From Bacillota bacterium (GTDB lineage: Bacteria; Bacillota; Clostridia; Peptostreptococcales; Anaerovoracaceae), in the NCBI GenBank assembly GCA_030527065.1, contig JAUNBO010000020.1:1-17512 (forward strand): DNA of 17,512 nucleotides, in the 5' to 3' direction. Made by a program: the position numbers and the translations under genes. This document shows positions 11,993 to 17,512 of this stretch, piece after piece. Under the pieces are notes generated by a model. That model had not been told where the DNA came from, ran no database searches, and was given only the letters and a program-made list of their open reading frames with translations. Position 1 is the first letter of the stretch, and the number at the start of each line of letters is the position of its first letter.

Positions 11993-12557
11993 GACTTATT
12001 TCGTCCTCAGCGATACCCACGGGGACGCAAGCCTGGCGGAAGCGGTGTTCCGGCAGCTGCCGGAGCCGGAGAAAATCAACAAGATCATCCATCTGGGGGA
12101 TCATCAGAGGGACGGCTACCTTCTGGGAGAGCGGGTGGAACGGGAAGTCCTGGCGGTTCGTGGCAATATGGACGGCGCCAACAGCTGGGATGATTTTCTG
12201 GTTCTGGATACGGCCTGGGGGAAGCTGTTTCTGACCCACGGCCATACGGAATACGCCAAGCGGGGGCCGGAGATCCTGTTGTCCAAGGCTTATGAAAAAG
12301 GATACCGGGCGGTGCTTTACGGCCACACCCATAAGGCGCAGTTTGAAGAGGTGGGAGGGATCTGCCTCCTGAATCCGGGAAGCCTGACCCGGCCCCTGGG
12401 AGGAGCTCCCGGCTCTTACGCCCTGCTGACGGTGGGGCCGGAGCGCTTTGAAGCCGCCATTTACTATTTACAGCAGGCGGGGCCGGCCTCAACGGAGAAG
12501 GGGCGGCGTCCCCGGGGAAGGCTGTATGGCCTTCTGAATAACAGCGACAGGTTTTAG
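11970..12557 (+). CDS. yfcE: YfcE/MJ0936-type metallophosphoesterase
   Basis: 195 residues from ATG 11970, which has GGAGG four bases upstream (11961-11965); ATG 11952 is a weaker alternative. The start lies 23 bases inside the carboxypeptidase gene, in another frame, so the two are coupled. The calcineurin-like metal-binding motifs are all present: DTH (D15, H17), GDH (D44), GN (N66), THGH (H90, H92) and GHTH (H119, H121). Proteins of this family hydrolyse phosphodiesters in vitro; the natural substrate is unknown. In Clostridia it is often beside rdgB/rph, which are not seen here. The last 25 residues are a basic tail beyond the family core. Confidence 0.88.
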   Translation: MAEETRTETYFVLSDTHGDASLAEAVFRQLPEPEKINKIIHLGDHQRDGYLLGERVEREVLAVRGNMDGANSWDDFLVLDTAWGKLFLTHGHTEYAKRGPEILLSKAYEKGYRAVLYGHTHKAQFEEVGGICLLNPGSLTRPLGGAPGSYALLTVGPERFEAAIYYLQQAGPASTEKGRRPRGRLYGLLNNSDRF

Positions 12558-12658
12558 GGAGCATCGGTGGCGTTTTGCGGGATTTCCCCAGAACGAGGCG
12601 CCGGCCTTCCCGGGGCTTGAGAGGATAATCGCAGCTTTTAAGGAGCGCAGGGGCGCAC

Positions 12659-13093
12659 ATGTCAGAGAAAAAAGATTATTTACGGATGAATACTGCGGCT
12701 CTGGCCTTTCTGGGGGATGCGGTCTACGAGACCTACGTCCGCCGCCGCGTCCTGGAGAGCGGGGCGGTCCGGGGAGACCGGCTCCACAGGGCGGCGGTGG
12801 AATACGTCCGGGCGGAGAACCAGGGAGCGGCCATGAAGGCGCTGCTGGAGAGCCTGAGTCCGGAAGAAGCCGCTCTGGCAAAGCGGGCCAGGAACAGGAA
12901 AATCACCAGCCGGCCCAGGCATGTGGATCCGGTGGAATACAAATGGGCCACAGCCTTTGAAGCCCTGGTGGGCTATCTGTTCCTCAGCGGCAACGGGGAA
13001 CGGATGGAAGCCTTCATCGGGGACGCCATAGAGTGGATAGAGGGAAACCATGGGAAAAGAAAAGCAGAAAAAGAAGAAGGTCACGAGGAATAA
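12659..13093 (+). CDS. mrnC: Mini-ribonuclease 3 (23S rRNA maturation)
   Basis: 144 residues. It is a ribonuclease III catalytic domain without the double-stranded RNA-binding domain. The RNase III signature LAFLGDAVYETYVRRRV (14-30) gives the metal ligands D20 and E24, and FEALVGYLFL (100-109) gives the last acidic ligand E101. RARNRK (76-81) is a basic segment typical of Mini-III. It trims 23S rRNA precursor ends in Firmicutes. The RBS is a weak AAGGAG about 13 bases before ATG. The family usually sits between cysS and rlmB; here rlmB is two genes on and cysS is absent. The 101-bp gap before it shows no clear signal. Confidence 0.93.
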   Translation: MSEKKDYLRMNTAALAFLGDAVYETYVRRRVLESGAVRGDRLHRAAVEYVRAENQGAAMKALLESLSPEEAALAKRARNRKITSRPRHVDPVEYKWATAFEALVGYLFLSGNGERMEAFIGDAIEWIEGNHGKRKAEKEEGHEE

Positions 13094-13553
13094 GTTCCGG
13101 GACGTCATAGGGGACTATTATCTCAGCAACCGGGAGCTCAGCAAAGCAGATAAAGCCCGGTATGAAGAGGAACGCCAAAAGGGCGAAAAGAAGGACAGCA
13201 GCCGGGAAAGGGCCATGGTCATAGCCATCGTGGTCCTGCTCATCCTCCTGGTGGTGAAGTCCTGCTTTCTGGACGAGGAGAAGAACCTGACGGCGGACGA
13301 GGAGATCTTCAAGGACTTTGTAGAGTATACCGTGGCGGAGGACCGGGGGAATTCCCCGGTGGTGACCCACCGCATCACCAACATCTTTGTGGCCAATCCC
13401 GATGAGAACGCCTTGCTGCGCTATGTGGACCCGGAGACCGGAGAAGAGGTGGAAGTGATCCTGGAGGGCCGTTATACGGCTCAGGTGCGGCGGTATTTTC
13501 TGGGCGTGATCCCCTTCGGCAACTTTTCCATCACGTCGCAGATCACAGAATGA
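13050..13553 (+). CDS. single-pass membrane protein of unknown function
   Basis: 167 residues, overlapping the end of mrnC by 44 bases in another frame, with GAGGG before ATG 13050. The first 54 residues are very basic and hydrophilic (KEKQKKKKVTRNK), then one membrane helix at about 55-70 (MVIAIVVLLILLVVK), then an acidic domain of about 95 residues predicted outside, rich in beta-type patterns (EVEVILEGRYTAQVRRYFLG). Positive-inside charge gives an N-in, C-out topology. I do not recognise a family. The deep overlap with mrnC implies co-translation. Confidence 0.8.
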   Translation: MGKEKQKKKKVTRNKFRDVIGDYYLSNRELSKADKARYEEERQKGEKKDSSRERAMVIAIVVLLILLVVKSCFLDEEKNLTADEEIFKDFVEYTVAEDRGNSPVVTHRITNIFVANPDENALLRYVDPETGEEVEVILEGRYTAQVRRYFLGVIPFGNFSITSQITE

Positions 13554-13596
13554 GGCCGCCGGGGAAAGACGGTCTTTTTTGAAAGAGGAGAAAGAA

Positions 13597-14091
13597 ATGA
13601 AAGCCATAGTGGCGGTGGACGAAAACTGGGCCATAGGCCGGGAGGGAGAGCTTCTGGTGAGCCTGCCGGGGGATCTGCAGCATTTTCGCAGGGTCACACT
13701 GGGGAAAACCGTGGTGATGGGCAGGGCCACTCTGGAAAGCCTTCCGGGGGGAAAGCCCTTGAAGGGACGGAGAAATCTGGTTCTCAGCAGCCGTCTGGAG
13801 CCGGGAGAGGGCTATGAGGTGGCCTCTTCCCCGGAAGAGCTGTTCCTGCTTCTGGAGGCCGGGGGACCGGCGCAGGAGGAGGCCTTTGTCGTCGGCGGAG
13901 AACAGGTATACCGGCTTTTGCTGGACCACTGCCATTACATCTATGTGACCAAGGTGGAGGGTCGCTTTCCGGCGGATAAATACTTCCCGGACCTGGACGC
14001 CATGCCGGACTGGGAATGCGTTCAGGAGGGCCCCTGGCAGGAAGAGAATCTGCTGCGGTACCGCTTTACGGAATACCGCCGCAAGGGATAA
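13597..14091 (+). CDS. folA: dihydrofolate reductase
   Basis: 164 residues from ATG 13597, with AGAGGAG seven bases before; an earlier TTG at 13579 lacks this. It reduces dihydrofolate to tetrahydrofolate with NADPH. Motifs: MKAIVAVDENWAIGREGELL at the start, catalytic acidic D26 in LPGDLQHFRRVT, GKTVVMGRATLESLP (36-50), and the NADPH loop EEAFVVGGEQVYRLLLDH. The usual LPW tryptophan is replaced (LLVSLP), a form I associate with clostridial enzymes. No thymidylate synthase is adjacent. Thymidylate synthase ThyX occupies the mrnC-rlmB gap in some Firmicutes, so a folate gene here fits that position. Confidence 0.93.
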   Translation: MKAIVAVDENWAIGREGELLVSLPGDLQHFRRVTLGKTVVMGRATLESLPGGKPLKGRRNLVLSSRLEPGEGYEVASSPEELFLLLEAGGPAQEEAFVVGGEQVYRLLLDHCHYIYVTKVEGRFPADKYFPDLDAMPDWECVQEGPWQEENLLRYRFTEYRRKG

Positions 14092-14109
14092 GAAGGGAAC
14101 GCAGGAACA

Positions 14110-14841
14110 TTGGAAAATATCATTTACGGAAGAAACCCGGTGCTGGAAGCCCTGAAAAGCGGAAGGCAGATAGACCGGCTGTGGATACAGAAGGGAGCCT
14201 CCGGCTCCATAGGGCAGATAGAAAGCAAAGCCAGGGCTGCGGGACTGCCGGTCCAGTATGTGGACAAGGCGGCGCTGGACAGGCTCTGCGGCTCCGGCGG
14301 GCATCAGGGCGCCGCCGCTTCTGTCTCCGCCCATGCCTACTGTCAGGTGGAGGACCTCCTGGAAAGGGCTTCTTCCCGGGGCGAGGAGCCTTTCCTGGTG
14401 CTTCTGGACGGGGTGGAGGACCCTCATAATCTGGGGGCCATCCTGAGGACCGCCGACGGCGCCGGCGCTCACGGATTGATCCTGCCCCAGCGCCGGGCGG
14501 CAGGGCTGACGCAGACAGTGGCCAAGGTATCCGCCGGCGCCATCGAATATGTGCCCGTGGCCCGGACAGTGAACCTGGCCAGGACCATAGACGGGCTGAA
14601 GGAGGCGGGCCTGTGGATCGCCGCCTGCGATATGGACGGCGGCCCCTATTACGAAGCAGACCTGAAAGGGCCCATAGCGTTGGTGGTGGGAGGCGAAGGC
14701 CGGGGCGTCAGCCGTCTGGTGAAGGAAAAGTGCGATTTTGTCCTCTCCATCCCCATGGCAGGCTCCGTTTCTTCCCTGAATGCCTCCAATGCGGCGGCCG
14801 TCCTCATGTATGAAATACGCCGGCAGCGGGCGACACTGTAA
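14110..14841 (+). CDS. rlmB: 23S rRNA (guanosine-2'-O)-methyltransferase RlmB
   Basis: 243 residues from a TTG start at 14110, 18 bp after folA. The small N-terminal domain (IIYGRNPVLEAL) binds RNA. The SPOUT catalytic domain has motif 1 LDGVEDPHNLGAILRTA (99-115), motif 2 LVVGGEGRGVSRLVKEKCD (191-209) and motif 3 IPMAGSVSSLNASNAAAV (214-231), which together form the trefoil knot binding S-adenosylmethionine. It methylates the 2'-OH of G2251 (E. coli numbering) in the peptidyl-transferase P loop. Paralogous TrmH-type enzymes are possible, but the placement after mrnC favours RlmB. Confidence 0.92.
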   Translation: MENIIYGRNPVLEALKSGRQIDRLWIQKGASGSIGQIESKARAAGLPVQYVDKAALDRLCGSGGHQGAAASVSAHAYCQVEDLLERASSRGEEPFLVLLDGVEDPHNLGAILRTADGAGAHGLILPQRRAAGLTQTVAKVSAGAIEYVPVARTVNLARTIDGLKEAGLWIAACDMDGGPYYEADLKGPIALVVGGEGRGVSRLVKEKCDFVLSIPMAGSVSSLNASNAAAVLMYEIRRQRATL

Positions 14842-14890
14842 TCAAAGGGCTGCGGCCTGCGGTTTTTATGGATAAGGCAGGGAGGCGTCT

Positions 14891-15859
14891 ATGTCTTTTG
14901 GCTCCGATACGAGAAATGAGCTGGCTCGCCTGGAGGGCGAGAAAAAGTGCTGCGTCCTGGCGGAGATCGCCGGCTTCATCCGCATGTGCGGAAGCATCCG
15001 TCTGGTAGGCGGAGGAAAGGTGCAGCTGCGGGTCTCCACGGAAAATCCGGCGGTGGCCCGGCTTTTCGTGAAGCTGGTAAAGAGCTATTTCACCGTAGGG
15101 CCGGAGCTGACCATCAGCAAGTCCCGGGGCGCCCTGACAAAAAAGGCCCATGTTTACGAGATGGTCATAGGGCAGGAGAGCAATGCGGAGCAGATATTGA
15201 GGGAAACGGGGATCCTGGTCGTAAGAGAGGGCTGCAACGCCATCAGCGAGGGGATACTGGAATCTCTGGTCAAGAAGAAGTGCTGCCGCCGTGCCTATCT
15301 GCGGGGGGCTTTTTTGGGCGCCGGCGTAGTCAGCGACCCGGAAAAAAGCTATCATATGGAATTCATCTGCAACAACGAGGTCCTGGCCCAGGATCTGAAG
15401 CGGCTGGTGAACAGCTTCGGGCTGCGCTCCAAAATAGTGGTGCGGAAGAAGAATCACGCTGTGTATCTGAAAGAGGCGGAGCAGATCAGCCAGCTCCTGA
15501 CGGTGCTGGGCGCTTACGGGCAGGTCCTGGAATTTGAAAACGTGCGGGTCAAAAAGGAAGTGCGGAACCGGGTCAACAGGAAGACCAACTGCGACGGGGC
15601 AAACCTGGACAAAACGGTGAACACCGCCGGCCGGCAGCTGGCGGACATCCGGCTTTTAGAGGAAAAGGTGGGCCTGGAGGCGCTGCCGGAAAAGCTGGCC
15701 CAGGTGGCCCGGCTTCGCCTGGAGAATCCGGAGAAATCCCTGGTGGATCTGGGGGCCCTGCTGGACCCGCCGTTGAAAAAATCCGGCGTGAACCACCGCT
15801 TTCTGAAGTTGGCGGAGCTGGCGGAAAAGTACCGGGACGGCTCCGGGGAAGGCCGATAA
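14891..15859 (+). CDS. whiA: DNA-binding protein WhiA
   Basis: 322 residues, with GGGAGG six bases before ATG 14891. The N-terminal half is a LAGLIDADG homing-endonuclease-like fold that lost catalysis (SFGSDTRNELARLE start; CCxxAEIAGFIRMCGS; YLRGAFLGAGVVSDPEKSYH). The C-terminal half is the family's helix-turn-helix: RKTNCDGANLDKTVNTAGRQ, LPEKLAQVARLRLENPEKSL and KKSGVNHRFLKL. WhiA controls sporulation in actinomycetes and affects division and chromosome segregation in Firmicutes. In Firmicutes it normally follows rapZ and yvcK; here it follows rlmB instead. Confidence 0.96.
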   Translation: MSFGSDTRNELARLEGEKKCCVLAEIAGFIRMCGSIRLVGGGKVQLRVSTENPAVARLFVKLVKSYFTVGPELTISKSRGALTKKAHVYEMVIGQESNAEQILRETGILVVREGCNAISEGILESLVKKKCCRRAYLRGAFLGAGVVSDPEKSYHMEFICNNEVLAQDLKRLVNSFGLRSKIVVRKKNHAVYLKEAEQISQLLTVLGAYGQVLEFENVRVKKEVRNRVNRKTNCDGANLDKTVNTAGRQLADIRLLEEKVGLEALPEKLAQVARLRLENPEKSLVDLGALLDPPLKKSGVNHRFLKLAELAEKYRDGSGEGR

Positions 15860-15928
15860 AAAAGACTTGTGGGAACGGCGGCCCAGCAAGCGGCGCTGCT
15901 GTCGGAAAGGGAAGCGGAGGACAGCCCA

Positions 15929-17512
15929 ATGACGGAGCTTACCATTATAGATATGAGCGACGATGGCAGGGGGATAGGCAAGGACGGCGGCCTGATCTAT
16001 TTTGTGCAGGACGCCTTGCCGGGAGACGTGGTGCGGGTGGAGGTGCTGAAGCAGAGAAAGACCTTTGTGGAAGCCAGGGCCGCAGAGCTTCTCCGTCCTT
16101 CCCCTCAAAGGCAAGAGCTCCCTTGCCCCCAGGCCGGAAGCTGTGGCGGCTGCCCGCTGATGGGGCTGACCTATCAGGCCCAGCTTTCCGTAAAGCAGAA
16201 ATGGGTGCGGGACCGGCTGACCCGCATCGGAGGCGTACAGGACCCGCCGGTCCGGGACATCCTCGGCATGGAAGAGCCCTGGCGTTACCGGAACAAGGCG
16301 GTCTTTACCGCAGGGCGGGCCTTTGGCCCGGAAAAGAAGGAAAAGGGCTGCCGGGTGGGCTTCTGCAGGGCCGGCAGCCGGGAGGTGACGGACTGCCCCT
16401 CCTGCCTGATCCAGACCGAGGGAGCGGAACGCTTGGCGGAGGCGTTCCGGCAGTACATAAAGGAAAACAAGGTCCCTGTCTACGATGAAAAAGAGGGCAC
16501 GGGCCTGCTGAAGCAGCTCATTGTCAGGACCGCTTTCGGCACCGGCCAGCTGATGGCCATAGTGGTGGCCGCAGAGAAGCGGATCCCCGAGCCCCAGCGC
16601 CTGACGTCGGCCATGACGGACAGCATTGAGGCCCTAAATCAAGAGATAGAGGCAGAACTGGGAGCCGGCGCCGGGGAGGAGTATGGGTATTCTCTGGCAA
16701 GCGTCATTCTTCATGTGGACAAGGAAAAGCGGGGAGGGGCCCCGGGCGCTTCCTGCATCACTCTGGCGGGGAGTCCCACCATACGGGATTATGCCTGCGG
16801 CATGGAATGGGAGATCTCCCCTCTGTCCTTTTATCAGGTGAACCCTCCGCAGATGGAAAGGCTCTATCAGGTGGCGGGAGAGCTGGCCGGGCTTACGGGG
16901 ACCGAGACCGTGCTGGACCTTTATTGCGGCGTGGGCGCCATCGGCCTTACGCTGGCGGGACAGGCGGCCCAGGTGGTGGGAGTGGAGTCCGTAAAGTCCG
17001 CCGTCCTTGACGCCAACCGCAATGCTGTCCTCAACGGCATCGTGAACGCCAGGTTTATCTGCGGCAAAGCGGAAGAGCTCCTGCCGCTCCTCCTGGCCGA
17101 AAGCGGACAGGAGGCGTCTCAGAACGGAAAAGCCTCTTCCGACGCCCTCCTTGCCTCCATCCGCTCTGCCGGCGTCACCGCGCCTCACCTGACCGAAAGC
17201 GGACAGGAGGCGTCTCAGAACGGAAAGGCCTCTTCCGACGCCCTCCTTGCCTCCATCCGCTCTGCCGGCGTCACTGTGCCCCTCAGGCCGGACCTGGTGA
17301 TCCTGGACCCGCCCCGGGCCGGCTGCCACCCGGCGCTGCTCTCCGCCCTCACCGCCGCCCTGCCGCCCCGCATCCTCTATGTCTCCTGCGACCCCGCCAC
17401 CCTGGCCCGGGATGTGAAGAGCCTCACCGCCGCCGGCTACCGGCTCACCGCCGTCCAGCCCCTGGATATGTTTCCCCATACGGCCAATACAGAGTGCGCA
17501 GTGTTGATGACG
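15929..17512 (+). CDS. rlmD: TrmA/RlmD-family 23S rRNA (uracil-C5)-methyltransferase, 3' end cut by window
   Basis: 528 codons are visible from ATG 15929 (GGAGG nine bases before) with no stop; the end must be close, since HTANTECAVLMT is the normal C-terminus. An N-terminal TRAM domain (1-55) precedes an iron-sulfur site (C66, C72, C75 and C156). The catalytic domain has FYQVNPPQ (301-308), DLYCGVGAIGLTLA (330-343), LDPPRAG (459-465), the nucleophile C487 in YVSCDP and E522. It makes m5U in 23S rRNA; Firmicutes often have one dual enzyme RlmCD, so the exact site is open. Residues 389-452 hold two copies of a 32-residue segment (96-bp tandem repeat at 17093-17284) between SAM-binding strands, absent from typical family members. 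Confidence 0.9.
   Translation, partial: MTELTIIDMSDDGRGIGKDGGLIYFVQDALPGDVVRVEVLKQRKTFVEARAAELLRPSPQRQELPCPQAGSCGGCPLMGLTYQAQLSVKQKWVRDRLTRIGGVQDPPVRDILGMEEPWRYRNKAVFTAGRAFGPEKKEKGCRVGFCRAGSREVTDCPSCLIQTEGAERLAEAFRQYIKENKVPVYDEKEGTGLLKQLIVRTAFGTGQLMAIVVAAEKRIPEPQRLTSAMTDSIEALNQEIEAELGAGAGEEYGYSLASVILHVDKEKRGGAPGASCITLAGSPTIRDYACGMEWEISPLSFYQVNPPQMERLYQVAGELAGLTGTETVLDLYCGVGAIGLTLAGQAAQVVGVESVKSAVLDANRNAVLNGIVNARFICGKAEELLPLLLAESGQEASQNGKASSDALLASIRSAGVTAPHLTESGQEASQNGKASSDALLASIRSAGVTVPLRPDLVILDPPRAGCHPALLSALTAALPPRILYVSCDPATLARDVKSLTAAGYRLTAVQPLDMFPHTANTECAVLMT
17093..17188 (+). repeat. 96-bp in-frame tandem repeat, copy 1
   Basis: The unit begins CTGGCCGAAAGCGG and encodes LAESGQEASQNGKASS then DALLASIRSAGVTAPH. 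It is repeated immediately at 17189-17284 with only a few base differences near its ends and one silent change (AAA/AAG). Confidence 0.95.
17189..17284 (+). repeat. 96-bp in-frame tandem repeat, copy 2
   Basis: Near-identical to 17093-17188. The protein differs at the second residue (Ala to Thr) and in the last few residues (TAPH versus TVPL). The reading frame continues intact into the PDLVILDPPRAG motif. Confidence 0.95.

Noticed and set aside
16634..17479. Minus-strand ORF containing the tandem repeat
   Set aside because: Antisense to the methyltransferase; it shows the 96-bp duplication only because the repeat is in frame on both strands.

Overview
The window looks like a chromosomal segment from an anaerobic Firmicute of the class Clostridia. 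The support is WhiA, Mini-ribonuclease III, an L10-leader attenuator, a four-cysteine L33, strong AGGAGG-type ribosome binding sites and several TTG starts. The core genes are GC-rich. The stretch from about 1,050 to 3,950 is visibly more AT-rich and looks accessory. No species can be assigned from sequence reading alone.

Layout. (1) 1-445: the 3' end of hisE, a GC-rich hairpin block, and a tRNA-Arg(ACG) gene with a near-consensus promoter. (2) 446-1012: a 567-bp non-coding block bounded by an exact 19-bp duplication of the tRNA 3' end. It holds two exact 189-bp tandem repeats and further hairpins, and resembles a small non-autonomous element inserted at a tRNA 3' end. (3) 1013-3944: a possible tiny minus-strand ORF, a two-gene unit (DUF6788-like small protein plus AbiEii/MenT-like nucleotidyltransferase) behind a promoter laced with inverted repeats, a second copy of the hairpin that follows the tRNA, and a minus-strand AAA/DUF4143 ATPase. 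(4) 3945-5338: a minus-strand operon of a MerR-GyrI-type regulator and a translationally coupled C39/papain-like cysteine peptidase candidate. (5) 5508-9226: the operon rpmG-secE-nusG-rplK-rplA-[L10 leader]-rplJ-rplL, closed by a strong terminator. rpoB and rpoC do not follow, unlike in most bacteria. (6) 9238-12557: apgM (archaeal-type phosphoglycerate mutase), a D-Ala-D-Ala carboxypeptidase and a YfcE-type phosphoesterase. (7) 12659-17512: mrnC, a small membrane protein, folA, rlmB, whiA and a TrmA/RlmD-family methyltransferase that runs off the window.

Functionally, regions 5 and 7 serve protein synthesis: ribosomal proteins, secretion and elongation factors, 23S rRNA processing (Mini-III) and 23S rRNA methylation (RlmB, RlmD-like). 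folA supplies tetrahydrofolate. Region 6 combines glycolysis and cell-wall trimming.

Most worth a second look: the tRNA-Arg repeat element, the nucleotidyltransferase pair with its operator-like repeats, the MerR/cysteine-peptidase operon, the missing rpoBC, and an in-frame 96-bp tandem duplication inside the catalytic domain of the terminal methyltransferase.
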